Assembly: GCF_022267515.1 (NCBI RefSeq)
Contig: NZ_JAKFGB010000014.1
Span: forward strand, 496,001 to 560,000
Direction of reading: 5' to 3'
DNA: 64,000 nucleotides
DNA from: Rubinisphaera margarita
GTDB lineage: Bacteria; Planctomycetota; Planctomycetia; Planctomycetales; Planctomycetaceae
Under the pieces are notes generated by a model. The model saw only the letters and a list, made by a program, of their open reading frames with translations. It was not told where the DNA came from and ran no database searches. Of this stretch, positions 17,703 through 26,285 are shown piece after piece (the stretch's first letter is position 1; every line of letters begins with the position of its first letter). Position numbers and translations under genes: made by a program.

Positions 17703-18683
17703 ATGAAGATTGAGACACAGGCTGACCTCTGCACGTACCGGGATCGTCTGATTGAGGCTGTGGAATCGACCAGGGCTGTGGCTGTTCTGTGCGGCATGTG
17801 GCTGACGCCGTCCACATCTCACGGCAACCGACTGGAACAAGAGGGGGCAGATATCCGGGCCACGCTCGTGGGCTTGAGGAGGGAATTCCAAGCTGCGAAC
17901 GATCTGCCCGACGAAGTCCCCGAGGAAGTTTTCCGGAGTCTGACCGACCTGCTCAGTGATGGGAAGAATCTGCCGCAACTCGTTAGTGGAAAGCCTTCAG
18001 GTAGCTCCGGGCAATTCAATGTGAGCATTGCCAATCGGCTGCGTCTCGTCGCGATGGACTTTCTGCGGGCCACTGCGGCGGAGGCCGGAACATCCTTCGC
18101 CGTCGAAGTGCCGGAATTCGACGATCCACACTCGCCGTCAATTGCTGACCGTGTCCAAGTAGGCGTCGACGTAGCTCTTGTCCAGGAACTGCTCCCTGAT
18201 GTGCTCAGGGCAATGGATTCGCTACTGACAGGCCGGATATGGGAAGTCGACGACGATTCTTTCGTCCCGCCCAGCGAGGCCACATTGGCGAGCCTCTTTG
18301 CTGGTCTGCAGGGGAATGTCCGTCTGGAACTGAACACTGCCCGAAGCCTATTCCCAGCCTCACCAGCATCGTCCAGGGAGCCCGTTAATCTCATTGTGGA
18401 GACACCGCCGCCCGGCCACGGGGGAGAACTGGACAGTGACAGACCTCTCAATCCCGCCCGATGGTTTACTGACGATTTACTTACTGCGGCAAAAGTAGAC
18501 AGCACAACATTAAATCGATGGGTACGATCGGCTGAAGTGATCCCTACAGATCAGGGGGACAGGAACCGCAAATTCACCGACGAAGAAGTGCAGCGGATCG
18601 CCGACGCGGCAGCAAAACTGAACAGCAGGAAGGCCAAGGCCGCCAGCCGTCAACTCCAGGCTCTCATCTCCAAACCTGCATAG
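17703..18683 (+). CDS. Element protein with C-terminal helix-turn-helix
   Basis: A 326-residue soluble protein starting at ATG 17703 (an in-frame TTG is at 17700). Residues 1-240 are not recognised: mixed helices, rich in Leu/Asp/Glu. The last about 70 residues (LLTAAKVDSTTLNRWVRSAEV...RKFTDEEVQRIADAAAKL) look like a MerR/excisionase-type winged helix-turn-helix ending in a basic helix. It is the first gene of the element and its 3' end runs into the CCTGCA repeat array, so it may be the element's regulator or an origin-binding protein; this is inference. Confidence 0.65.
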   Translation: MKIETQADLCTYRDRLIEAVESTRAVAVLCGMWLTPSTSHGNRLEQEGADIRATLVGLRREFQAANDLPDEVPEEVFRSLTDLLSDGKNLPQLVSGKPSGSSGQFNVSIANRLRLVAMDFLRATAAEAGTSFAVEVPEFDDPHSPSIADRVQVGVDVALVQELLPDVLRAMDSLLTGRIWEVDDDSFVPPSEATLASLFAGLQGNVRLELNTARSLFPASPASSREPVNLIVETPPPGHGGELDSDRPLNPARWFTDDLLTAAKVDSTTLNRWVRSAEVIPTDQGDRNRKFTDEEVQRIADAAAKLNSRKAKAASRQLQALISKPA

Positions 18684-18729
18684 CTGCAAAACACCTGCAT
18701 TTCCCCTGCACCCCTGCATATGACCTGCA
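18675..18729. repeat. CCTGCA hexamer array with 8/11-bp spacing
   Basis: CCTGCA begins at 18675, 18694, 18705, 18713 and 18724, with one variant GCTGCA at 18683. Intervals are 8, 11, 11, 8 and 11 bp. The first copy encodes the Pro-Ala end of the upstream gene. An AT-rich stretch (18734-18780) follows. Regular short direct repeats beside an AT-rich segment resemble iterons or operator arrays. Confidence 0.7.
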
Positions 18730-18834
18730 GTGTCTGATTCAGAGATTGGAATTCCTATTTACAGGTTGTTTAATGCGTCGACCGTCATATTGACGGCATT
18801 CATACCGACGACCTGAAGGCAGGAGACAATCAAG

Positions 18835-19056
18835 ATGTCAGGCATTGGAGCAGGCGGGGACGGCGAGATTAACTCGGGCTCTGTCTACACCCTCAGTGAG
18901 TTTCAGCGGCGAGTCGGGCTCGGTCGGGTGGGCATGCAGACGGCTCGCCGACAGGGGCTGAGAGTCATCCGCCAGCACAATCGTGCATACGTCCGGGGAA
19001 GCGACTGGCTGGACTATCTGGAAAGCACCCAAGGCGATCAGAGCAGTAAGTCGTAA
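18835..19056 (+). CDS. Small helix-turn-helix (excisionase-like) protein
   Basis: A 73-residue protein. VYTLSEFQRRVGLGRVGMQTARRQGLRVIRQHNRAYVRGSDWLDYLES follows the pattern of HTH_17/excisionase proteins: recognition helix then a wing with RAYVRGSDW. The ATG at 18835 has AGGAGACAATCAAG upstream. It lies about 105 bp after the CCTGCA array, which is a plausible binding site. It could control replication or excision of the element. Confidence 0.75.
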   Translation: MSGIGAGGDGEINSGSVYTLSEFQRRVGLGRVGMQTARRQGLRVIRQHNRAYVRGSDWLDYLESTQGDQSSKS

Positions 19057-19169
19057 TTGCGACAATGGCAATCAACTTAAAGCATTCAAATAAGTAAGCC
19101 CGCGCCGGGCGACCATCCGGGCGGGCTCGATAAGACATCACTTTCACTCAGCAAATGAAAGGTAACAGG

Positions 19170-19553
19170 ATGATACCCTTCGAGGTTACAGCGGACAAGA
19201 GGATACTCCGCGACAGCAGGGACGACGCCTTTTTTCAACTGGCAGAACCCCGGCTGATCATGCAGGATGACTCGACGCTGTGCTGCCCCTGCTGTGGGCA
19301 TGACTCCCTGCACATCACAAGCGTCACCGTCTGCCAAGGCCATGAAACGGCCATCAGCTTGAACGACCGCACGTTCATCTATCCCAGCCAGAGACACCGG
19401 CACGAACGGGGCTCCGTAGTGTTGACCCGCTACTACTGCGAGGCTGGTTGCGAATTCATCTACGCCGAAGCCTTCCGCAAAGGGGTCGTCACACGCGACC
19501 TGTACCAACGCAGCACTGTCGGCATCACTACGCATGAACTATGGAGAGACTGA
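19170..19553 (+). CDS. Hypothetical Cys-rich (zinc-binding) element protein
   Basis: A 127-residue protein with LCCPCCGHDSLHI at about residues 29-41 and a later CEAGCEF, together making a probable four-Cys zinc site. Start chosen at ATG 19170, which has AAAGG about 7 nt upstream; ATG 19155 is five codons earlier. It ends 13 bp inside the primase gene, so the two are translationally coupled. The spacer before it holds a GC-rich hairpin (AGCCCGC...GCGGGCT). Possibly a replication accessory factor; no family recognised. Confidence 0.65.
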   Translation: MIPFEVTADKRILRDSRDDAFFQLAEPRLIMQDDSTLCCPCCGHDSLHITSVTVCQGHETAISLNDRTFIYPSQRHRHERGSVVLTRYYCEAGCEFIYAEAFRKGVVTRDLYQRSTVGITTHELWRD

Positions 19554-21844
19554 CAGTGATTTCAGCAGCAATGGACTACAAGACAGCTCGGGCGGAAGTG
19601 CTGGCGAGAGCGGACGTCGTCAGCGAGATGAAGGCATGGGGCGTTCGCTTTGCATCGGAGCGCGAAAGCAGCGGATGGGTTCCAGCTCACGGACTCGACC
19701 GGGAGGACCAGAATCCCAGCGCCGCAGTGAATCTCTCTGATGATCGGTTTGAGCGAGGCACATTCAAGGATCATGCCACACAGGAGCGATTGAGTTTCTT
19801 CGACGTGGCTGTTCGGCTCGGGCAGTTCCCAGACTTCCATTCCGCATTGCGGCACTTCGCGGAAAAGACCGGCGTGGATTTGCCAGGGCGTTCACAAGCA
19901 AAGTCTCGAGACTGGGGAAAGCCGATTGCAGAGTATCCCTACGCTGATGAATCCGGCAACGTGCTGTTCAAGGTGGTCCGGATGCAGAAGGCCGACGGAA
20001 CGAAGGACTGTATTCCCCATGCGAAAGTCGGCGAACTCTGGAAAATGGGGCTGAAGAAATACGGGATTCGCCGCATTCCGTACCGGGCCGATGAACTCGC
20101 CAAACTGGGACCAGGAGACGAAGTCTGGATTGCAGAAGGTGAGAAGGACGCTGATACATTGGCCGGGCTCGGGCTGGTTGCTACGTGCAATCTTGGCGGC
20201 GCTGGGAAGTGGCGGCGGGAAGATTCGCATCATGTCACCGGCATGCACGTGATCCTTGCAGCGGACAACGACGACGCAGGCGAGGCCCATGTCCAGAAGG
20301 CTGCGAAGAATCTGAAGGGGCGGGCGGCATCGATTCGGATTGTTCGATTCCCTGAACTGCCCCGGAAAGGTGATGTAACGGATTTCATTGAAGCCGGGGG
20401 AACCGTGGAGCAACTCCGGGAGCGGGCCTTGCAGGCTGAGGAATGGACCGAACCACCACCAGAGCCGAATCATCTCACCGCGACCGATGGGACAATCGAG
20501 ACGTTCACGGCACAAGAGGCGACCGACTACGCGAACGCTCGACTGTTCATCAAGCTGCATGGTCAGGATCTGCGGTACGTTCACAGTTGGAAACGCTGGC
20601 TAATCTGGACGGGAACACATTGGCGGAAAGATGAAACCGGCGAAGTGTATAAACTTGCCTATTCTGTCGCCGACACACTGTTCCGGAAGTCGCACACAAT
20701 CTTCGACGATGATGAGAGGCGGGCATGTCAGCGACACGCACAACGGGCCGCGAACGCAAATGGAATCGAAGCCTTCCTGAAGCTGGCTCAATCTCTGGTT
20801 GCCGTCGCCGTGGAGGATCTGAACTGCGACCCGTGGCTACTGAATTGCCAGAACGGGACTATTGACTTGAGAAACGCCCAGTTGCGGCCACATTCCCGCG
20901 ACGATCTGCTCACTGTGATCTGCCCGACAGAGTTTGATCCCGAGGCACCATCGTATCACTGGGACCGGTTCCTTGAATCCATCTTCGCGAACTGCGGGGA
21001 CGTGATTCCATTCATTCAGCGGCTCTCTGGTTCTGCTCTGGTGGGCGTGGTTCGGGATCACATCCTGCCGGTTTACTGGGGCTGTGGAGCGAACGGGAAA
21101 ACGACGTTCCTCAATGCACTGATGGGCACGCTCGGGAATGATTACTCAATGCAGGCCATCCCCGAGATGCTCATTGACGATGGCAACGATCGACACCCAA
21201 CCGAGAAGGCGGACCTGTACGGCAAGCGGTTTGTGGCAGCTGTTGAGACCGAGGCCGGGAAACGGCTCAAAGAATCATTCGTGAAGTCCATCACCGGCGG
21301 CGACCGTATCCGGGCGAGATTCCTCTATCGAGATTTCTTTGAATTCGATCCGTCTCACCTGATTGTTCTCTGTACGAACCACAAGCCGAAGGTGCAGGGC
21401 GATGACTACGGCATCTGGCGACGGCTGCGGCTGGTGCCATTCACCGAGACGTTCCGGGGGAAGGATGCAGACCCGACTCTCTCCGACAAACTGAAAGCCG
21501 AAGCGGCGGGAATTCTGGCGTGGATGGTGGTCGGTTGCCTCGACTGGCAGAACCAGGGGTTGAACGAGCCCGAGACCGTTCTGGCAGCGACAGAGGAATA
21601 CAAAAACGAATCCGACCTCATTGGTGGGTTCATCGAAGCCTGTTGTTACATCAACAGCGGAATGCAGGTTTCATTCTCTGCGCTTTATGAGGCTCTGCGG
21701 GAATGGTGCGACGAATCGGGAGAGAATCTTCCATCGCGAACCCGGATCGGTCGCACACTCAATGAACGGTTCGAGCAAGTCCCGAATGTTCGGGGGCGAT
21801 GGTATCGCGGACTCGGGCTCAAGGACATCAGGAACGAAGATTGA
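19541..21844 (+). CDS. P4/D5-type primase-helicase
   Basis: A 767-residue replication protein. The N-terminal third includes a Toprim-like region: WIAEGEKDADTLAGLGL (Glu199) and HVILAADNDDAGEAH (Asp242, Asp244). The C-terminal half is a D5_N/superfamily 3 helicase with Walker A YWGCGANGKTTF (512-523) and downstream TEKADLYGKR, ITGGDRIRARF and VLCTNHKPK motifs. This fits the single-protein initiator of P4-like satellites and plasmid-like phages, implying the excised element can replicate itself. ATG 19541 overlaps the previous gene; Met11 at 19571 is another start. Confidence 0.93.
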   Translation: MERLTVISAAMDYKTARAEVLARADVVSEMKAWGVRFASERESSGWVPAHGLDREDQNPSAAVNLSDDRFERGTFKDHATQERLSFFDVAVRLGQFPDFHSALRHFAEKTGVDLPGRSQAKSRDWGKPIAEYPYADESGNVLFKVVRMQKADGTKDCIPHAKVGELWKMGLKKYGIRRIPYRADELAKLGPGDEVWIAEGEKDADTLAGLGLVATCNLGGAGKWRREDSHHVTGMHVILAADNDDAGEAHVQKAAKNLKGRAASIRIVRFPELPRKGDVTDFIEAGGTVEQLRERALQAEEWTEPPPEPNHLTATDGTIETFTAQEATDYANARLFIKLHGQDLRYVHSWKRWLIWTGTHWRKDETGEVYKLAYSVADTLFRKSHTIFDDDERRACQRHAQRAANANGIEAFLKLAQSLVAVAVEDLNCDPWLLNCQNGTIDLRNAQLRPHSRDDLLTVICPTEFDPEAPSYHWDRFLESIFANCGDVIPFIQRLSGSALVGVVRDHILPVYWGCGANGKTTFLNALMGTLGNDYSMQAIPEMLIDDGNDRHPTEKADLYGKRFVAAVETEAGKRLKESFVKSITGGDRIRARFLYRDFFEFDPSHLIVLCTNHKPKVQGDDYGIWRRLRLVPFTETFRGKDADPTLSDKLKAEAAGILAWMVVGCLDWQNQGLNEPETVLAATEEYKNESDLIGGFIEACCYINSGMQVSFSALYEALREWCDESGENLPSRTRIGRTLNERFEQVPNVRGRWYRGLGLKDIRNED

Positions 21845-21845
21845 G

Positions 21846-21943
21846 CAACGGTTGCAATGGTTCAACGCACTTTCCGGAAACTTTCCCATACACACACTCG
21901 TGTAACACTTTTCAGAAAACCGTTGAACCGTTGAACCGTTGAC
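21846..21943. repeat. AACCGTTG inverted/tandem array (iteron or ParB-type sites)
   Basis: Three perfect tandem copies of the octamer AACCGTTG occupy 21918-21941. Two copies in the opposite orientation, CAACGGTT at 21846-21853 and the variant CAATGGTT at 21855-21862, lie right after the primase stop. The whole array sits between the primase and ParB-like genes, with AT-rich DNA between its halves. An origin iteron set, a partition site or an operator for the downstream ParB-like protein are possible. Confidence 0.75.
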
Positions 21944-21976
21944 GAACACCACCAAAACAGGAAGGAACGGTAGGTT

Positions 21977-22681
21977 ATGGAAGCTTTTAAGCTGCATCCG
22001 GTCGCGGAATTGTTCCCAGAGATGACCGAACAACAGTTCGAGATCCTGAAAGCGGACATCCGGGCGAACGGCTGCAAGGAATCTGTTGTGCTCTATCGGG
22101 GTGAAGTGATCGATGGCCGGCACCGGCTCAGGGCATGTCGGGAACTGAAGATTGAACCGCAGCTGGCGGACCTTGATGAAGACTTCGACCCATGGGAATT
22201 CGCTATCAGTAAGAACCTCTGCAGGCGGCATCTCACCACAAGTCAGCGGGCAGTAATCGCGGCGGAATTGGCGAAGCTGAAGCGGGGTGACAATCAACAC
22301 GCTCAGCATCGGCAAAATTGCCGGACCACCAGCGAAGCGGCGAAAGCCCTGAACGTCAGCGAGCGAACAGTCCGGGCCGCGAAGCAAGTTGCGGACAAGG
22401 GCTCACCAGAACTGCAGCACGCCGTTAAGACTGGCGAGATGTCTGTCCACCGGGCAGCGAGCATAGCCCGCACGACACCACCAGCAGACCAAGCCACAGC
22501 GGCGAAGCAAGGCACCGACCAGACCGACCAGGCATTCGATGAAGACGCGGCAACTGATCGCCTTTACGACCGTCTCCGTTCCGAATTGCATCGATGGCCG
22601 GTTGACCGTCGGCACGTTGCAGCGGAACACGTCCAGCTGATCCTCGACGAATACCCACCAGCACAGGGGGGGCGATCGTGA
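21977..22681 (+). CDS. ParB/KorB-like N-terminal domain DNA-binding protein
   Basis: A 234-residue protein. Residues 1-75 form a ParB-N/sulfiredoxin-like domain (FPEMTEQQFEILKADIRANGCKE, VIDGRHRLRACREL); then FAISKNLCRRHLTTSQRAVIAAELA and a HTH (TTSEAAKALNVSERTVRAAKQV) as in KorB/ParB proteins; the tail is Ala/Gln/Thr-rich. No ParA gene is present, so it is more likely a transcription factor or nuclease-like regulator than a segregation pair. The repeat array just upstream is a candidate binding site. AGGAACGGTAGGTT precedes the ATG. Confidence 0.85.
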   Translation: MEAFKLHPVAELFPEMTEQQFEILKADIRANGCKESVVLYRGEVIDGRHRLRACRELKIEPQLADLDEDFDPWEFAISKNLCRRHLTTSQRAVIAAELAKLKRGDNQHAQHRQNCRTTSEAAKALNVSERTVRAAKQVADKGSPELQHAVKTGEMSVHRAASIARTTPPADQATAAKQGTDQTDQAFDEDAATDRLYDRLRSELHRWPVDRRHVAAEHVQLILDEYPPAQGGRS

Positions 22682-22902
22682 GCGAAGCGACGTTATACGT
22701 CTGCCCGATCTGCGGAGAACAAGCCGTAGATATCACACCGGGGACAATCGCGAACTTCTGGCGCTGCGGGGCATGCCGACAGGCCATCAGGAAAGATGAA
22801 CGGGGACGGCTGGTGCAATGGCTCAACCCGTGGAAGGCGGGCACCAAGAAAGCCCGACGGCAATTCACGAAACGATTCACTAAGAAAGAAAGGCGGCGAT
22901 AA
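22678..22902 (+). CDS. Small zinc-ribbon protein
   Basis: A 74-residue protein starting at GTG 22678 in a GTGA overlap with the previous stop. Two CxxC knuckles (CPICG and CGAC) about 22 residues apart predict one zinc site; the C-terminal third is very basic (KKARRQFTKRFTKKERRR), suggesting nucleic-acid binding. It overlaps the next gene by one base (TAATG). No specific family assigned. Confidence 0.7.
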   Translation: MSEATLYVCPICGEQAVDITPGTIANFWRCGACRQAIRKDERGRLVQWLNPWKAGTKKARRQFTKRFTKKERRR

Positions 22903-23474
22903 TGGCGACCTTAATCAACAGGCTGATCTGCGAATCAGCATTGGTTTACCACTGCATCCGCTCGGGTGTCGCGTACTGGTCACGCATGAGGCGGCTGGCT
23001 CGGGATGGCTCGCAGGATCTGATTGGCATGGTCCTGCAGGGCCGGGTTCCTTTGCGGCGGGCACTGGCTGTCTCTCGAGAGTATCGCCCCGAAGAACAGG
23101 CCAGCATCGCGGCGGATGCGTCACAGTGGACGGATGAGGGAATCATCGCACCGCAGGCCAGCAACGCGACAGAGACGACACCAGGCCACCAGGCCGAACT
23201 GCCCGAGGTGTCCGACGACGGGGCCGCATTACTGGACCTCTACCGAACCCTGCCAATCATCTTCGCCAAGCTGCCAGAGGCCGAACGTCCGCGAATGCTG
23301 CCCCATGTCCGGGCGCTCTGTATTGGCAATGGCGTGATGACTCTCGATGGAGACGCTGACGCCCTGCAGGACAGCGAGCAAGAGAACCAGACGGCCAAAT
23401 ACACCACCGACCAGGACGAGGCCACAGCGGGCACGTCAGGCGCTCACACGGACGGCGACAGCGGGGACCGGTAG
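22902..23474 (+). CDS. Hypothetical element protein
   Basis: A 190-residue protein coupled to the preceding gene through TAATG. The N-terminal about 60 residues are helical and basic (YWSRMRRLARDG, VLQGRVPLRRALAVSREY); the rest is acidic and low in hydrophobics, with a disordered Gln/Thr/Asp-rich tail. I recognise no domain. It closes the replication-module run of coupled genes; the next gene is on the other strand. Confidence 0.6.
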   Translation: MATLINRLICESALVYHCIRSGVAYWSRMRRLARDGSQDLIGMVLQGRVPLRRALAVSREYRPEEQASIAADASQWTDEGIIAPQASNATETTPGHQAELPEVSDDGAALLDLYRTLPIIFAKLPEAERPRMLPHVRALCIGNGVMTLDGDADALQDSEQENQTAKYTTDQDEATAGTSGAHTDGDSGDR

Positions 23475-23586
23475 GGGGGTGTCGAAATCGTGCATACCCA
23501 GCCGGACACCACCGCCCAGTAGGCTCAAACATTTTTGGCTGAGAGTGAAAATATTCAGCATGCCATACCAAAGAAAAAAACTGGAA

Positions 23587-23832
23587 TTATGGCCGATATC
23601 TGGTGTTCGCCTCGATCTGGAACAGCACCTGAGCAAAGCCACGAATCAGGAGCATGCCAACTCCGGTCGCAACGCTTCCGGCACCACTGGCAGCGTACAA
23701 CTGGTTGTCCTCAGCGCTCGCCATCGCGAACAGCAGAAGCCCACCGGCGACGTTGAGACATCCCAGCGGCAGAAAGCAGGCCGTGATAATCCTGAGAATC
23801 ATGAAGTCGGAACTGTTTCGACGTTTCGCCAC
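23587..23832 (-). CDS. Small two-TM membrane protein on the opposite strand
   Basis: An 81-residue protein with two hydrophobic segments (about residues 11-36 and 46-66) and a basic N-terminus (MAKRRNSSDF). AGGGGG about 4 nt before the ATG at 23832 is a good ribosome-binding site. It is the only gene in this half of the element that opposes the rest and so has its own promoter, a layout typical of cargo genes in phages and satellites expressed in the integrated state. Function unknown. Confidence 0.6.
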   Translation of the reverse strand: MAKRRNSSDFMILRIITACFLPLGCLNVAGGLLLFAMASAEDNQLYAASGAGSVATGVGMLLIRGFAQVLFQIEANTRYRP

Positions 23833-23934
23833 ATCAACCCCCTAAGCAATGTCTTCAGATGGTAGACCTGTTCGCCTGAGCATATCAGGCCAGCGGGGAC
23901 TATCGCCACCATTCTTCATGGAAGGAACAGAATC

Positions 23935-25413
23935 ATGGGACGAAGTTTTGAGGCCGCATCTCTCTTTACCCTGTCAGCGGAGGGCTACGAAAAGGGGGCC
24001 GCACAGATCATTCAGGCGAATAGCCGCATCTCAGCCAGTAACACGAAGATGGCGAACTCAGCCGACCAGGTGAATCAGCGGATGGGCAAGTTCCAGAACA
24101 TCGCGCAGCAAGCTGCGTTCGGTCTGGAGGACTTCACGCTCGCCTCATCAACCGGAGGAATGGCGGCCGGTTTTCGCGGGGCGGCGAATAACATCAGCAT
24201 GATTGCGTTAAGCCTTGGCGGGGTGAAGACAGTGCTTCTCACCGTGGGGGCCATGATTGTTGGCTCTGTCCTGAAACCAATCTCGTCGTGGATGCAGAAG
24301 ACGGAAACGCTCGCCGGACTTCATGAACGGCTGGAACAGATCCTGACTCGCATCGAACAGAAGCGGATTGACCTGCAGCTCTCACGCGAAGCAGAGGACG
24401 CAGCAAAGGCATTCAGCAAGCTCGACTCCATCGACGGCATGTTCGACCAAATCAGTGAACGGCAACTCGTCAGTAAGCGAGCAACCGAGGATCTAGACTT
24501 GGCGAAACAGTCGTTGCGGGAAGTGCTCTCACTGCGGGACAAGCTTACCCGAGAGGACTTGAGTGAAGGCCAGCGGAAAGGCATCTTCACGCGGGGGCTT
24601 GCCTCAATCAATCCGGCATTTCAGGAAGTCGTGAATGCGTTCACCGGCTCGAAAGAAAACCTCTGGGGGAATACCAAAGAAATCAAGGACGCCTTTCAGC
24701 AGATCGAAGCGGCACTGCAAAAAGAAATCGCCAGTGCGACAACTCGGGCGAAGTCGTCGGAATCGATCCTGCAGAAGATGGTGGAATTGTCACCGCAGCA
24801 GGCCGCCCAGATCGTCCGAAAGTCAGTCGCCGAAATGGAGAAGGCATTCGAGTCTGAGGGGCTCGGGCTGGAACGACAGCTTGACCAGGAACTCGACACG
24901 ATCGGCGAGAAGTACGACCGACTCCGACAGAAGTTGAATGACCTAAAGGCCAGCGATGCAACGGCAATGACTGACCTTGGATCACTTCAGGCCCGAGAGG
25001 AAGATCTTGCCCGTCGCCGGTTCAAGAAGCAGATTGACGAGCGGAACGACAAATTGCGGGACTCTATCGACTCGTTCGCCTCGCCGATCATGGACCCGAT
25101 TCAGCAGGAGTTTCGCCGCATCGCAGACGAAGCCGGGAAGCTGAGAAGAGATGTTTTGAACTGGGGATTGCCTGCAGATCAGGAAGACAAGCTCCTCGAT
25201 CGAATCGACCAGATTGAACAAAAGCGACTGGACCGGGCGATTGACGGCAATAACAGCAACAGCCGACTCGGCGCCATCTACGCCGGATCAGATGCGGCTC
25301 TCGCCTCGATCCGAATGGCAGGGGACCGTCAGAAGGAACTCGGGCTGCTCTCCAAGATTGAGCGGAACACGCATAAGCGACCGGGGGACATCACGCTTGA
25401 GGTAATCGGATGA
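23935..25413 (+). CDS. Tail tape-measure-like protein
   Basis: A 492-residue, almost wholly helical protein with a hydrophobic patch at about residues 75-125 (GGMAAGFRGAANNISMIALSLGG then VLLTVGAMIVGSVL) inside long coiled-coil-prone stretches. The N-terminal pattern (polar helices, NQRMGKFQNIAQQAAFGLEDF, then an amphipathic Gly/Ala-rich helix) matches phage tape-measure proteins, which set tail length and help DNA entry, though it is shorter than most. No other tail gene is recognised. GGAAGGAA precedes the ATG. An alternative is an unrelated membrane-active coiled-coil protein. Confidence 0.55.
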   Translation: MGRSFEAASLFTLSAEGYEKGAAQIIQANSRISASNTKMANSADQVNQRMGKFQNIAQQAAFGLEDFTLASSTGGMAAGFRGAANNISMIALSLGGVKTVLLTVGAMIVGSVLKPISSWMQKTETLAGLHERLEQILTRIEQKRIDLQLSREAEDAAKAFSKLDSIDGMFDQISERQLVSKRATEDLDLAKQSLREVLSLRDKLTREDLSEGQRKGIFTRGLASINPAFQEVVNAFTGSKENLWGNTKEIKDAFQQIEAALQKEIASATTRAKSSESILQKMVELSPQQAAQIVRKSVAEMEKAFESEGLGLERQLDQELDTIGEKYDRLRQKLNDLKASDATAMTDLGSLQAREEDLARRRFKKQIDERNDKLRDSIDSFASPIMDPIQQEFRRIADEAGKLRRDVLNWGLPADQEDKLLDRIDQIEQKRLDRAIDGNNSNSRLGAIYAGSDAALASIRMAGDRQKELGLLSKIERNTHKRPGDITLEVIG

Positions 25414-25586
25414 CGAACGACAAAGCCGCATCTCGGGCCGGGAAGCCCTACGAACCATCGCAGGATGAAATCCGGGCCATGTGCCGGGTTATCCAGGCGG
25501 AATGGTCTGCAGAGGAACGGAAGCGGCGGTATTGCCGTCACCAACCGAAGCTGACTATCCCCGTGGTGCGGATTTCTGAAGCGTAA
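25410..25586 (+). CDS. Tiny protein paralogous to the one at 29038
   Basis: A 58-residue frame whose ATG overlaps the preceding stop as ATGA. Its core, PSQDEIRAMCRVIQAEWSAEER, aligns with PTPEEIEAECRRIQATWSEKER in the small protein at 29038-29181, preserving I-A-x-C-R-x-I-Q-A-x-W-S. The match between two separate loci and the coupled start argue that both are real genes. Role unknown; the helix could be a protein-binding peptide. Confidence 0.65.
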   Translation: MTNDKAASRAGKPYEPSQDEIRAMCRVIQAEWSAEERKRRYCRHQPKLTIPVVRISEA

Positions 25587-25720
25587 ACGGCTAGGCCGAC
25601 AGACTCTTTGACAACTGAAAACACTGCTCACCGGACGGCGATTTGCCGCTTCCCTGATTGAGGGGGGCGTGCATCTCGCTGTAAGCTGGTCAGTCTCAGA
25701 CTCTCATCAGGAGCGAATTC

Positions 25721-26176
25721 GTGAAAAACCTCGATCCCCAGGACGCGGCAGTGCTCATCACGAAGCAAAAGCTGGCATCACTGCTGAGCATCTCCCAGAG
25801 GCAAGTCAACCGGTTGATGGACGACGGGTGTCCAACCATCCGCATCGGCAACGCTCCACGGTTCGACTATGAGGCAGTCCGGGAATGGCTCATTAAACGA
25901 GAAAATGAGGAAGACGCACATGTCGACAGCCGCGACTGGCTGAAGGTGAAGGATATCGCAGAGCAACTCCAGGTAAAGCGAGACAAAGTCCTGTACTGGA
26001 TTGCCACCGGGAAGTTGCAGGCCGTGAACCTCAACACCGGAGAACCAAGCCGGCGGGCGATGTATCGGGTGAAGCGATCTGCGCTGGATGCGTTCCTGTT
26101 GACGAAGCAGGTTCTGGTCCCGCCGAAGCTGCCAAGGCGGAAGAAACGACCAGCGGTGACCCGGCGTTACGAGTAA
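25721..26176 (+). CDS. Protein with two tandem excisionase-type HTH domains
   Basis: A 151-residue protein starting at GTG 25721 behind AGGAG. It contains two winged-HTH units in one chain: LITKQKLASLLSISQRQVNRLMDDGCPTIRIG...FDYEAVREWL (about 13-60) and WLKVKDIAEQLQVKRDKVLYWIATGKLQAVNL...RVKRSALDAFL (about 71-127), then a basic tail. Tandem units suggest binding to a doubled or bent site, as expected of a recombination directionality factor or a dimeric-site repressor. It starts the right half of the element. Confidence 0.8.
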   Translation: MKNLDPQDAAVLITKQKLASLLSISQRQVNRLMDDGCPTIRIGNAPRFDYEAVREWLIKRENEEDAHVDSRDWLKVKDIAEQLQVKRDKVLYWIATGKLQAVNLNTGEPSRRAMYRVKRSALDAFLLTKQVLVPPKLPRRKKRPAVTRRYE

Positions 26177-26285
26177 CTTCATTCATATTCTGGGCAATGC
26201 AATTCCGCCTCTCCTGCTTTCCGATCATGCATGAAAATGGGCAGGATTTCTATTCACGAACTCATGCTGGCGTTATATTGACAAT

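Noticed and set aside
18675..21943. A CRISPR array at either short-repeat cluster
   Set aside because: Repeats are only 6-8 bp with no spacers of CRISPR length and no cas genes in the window.
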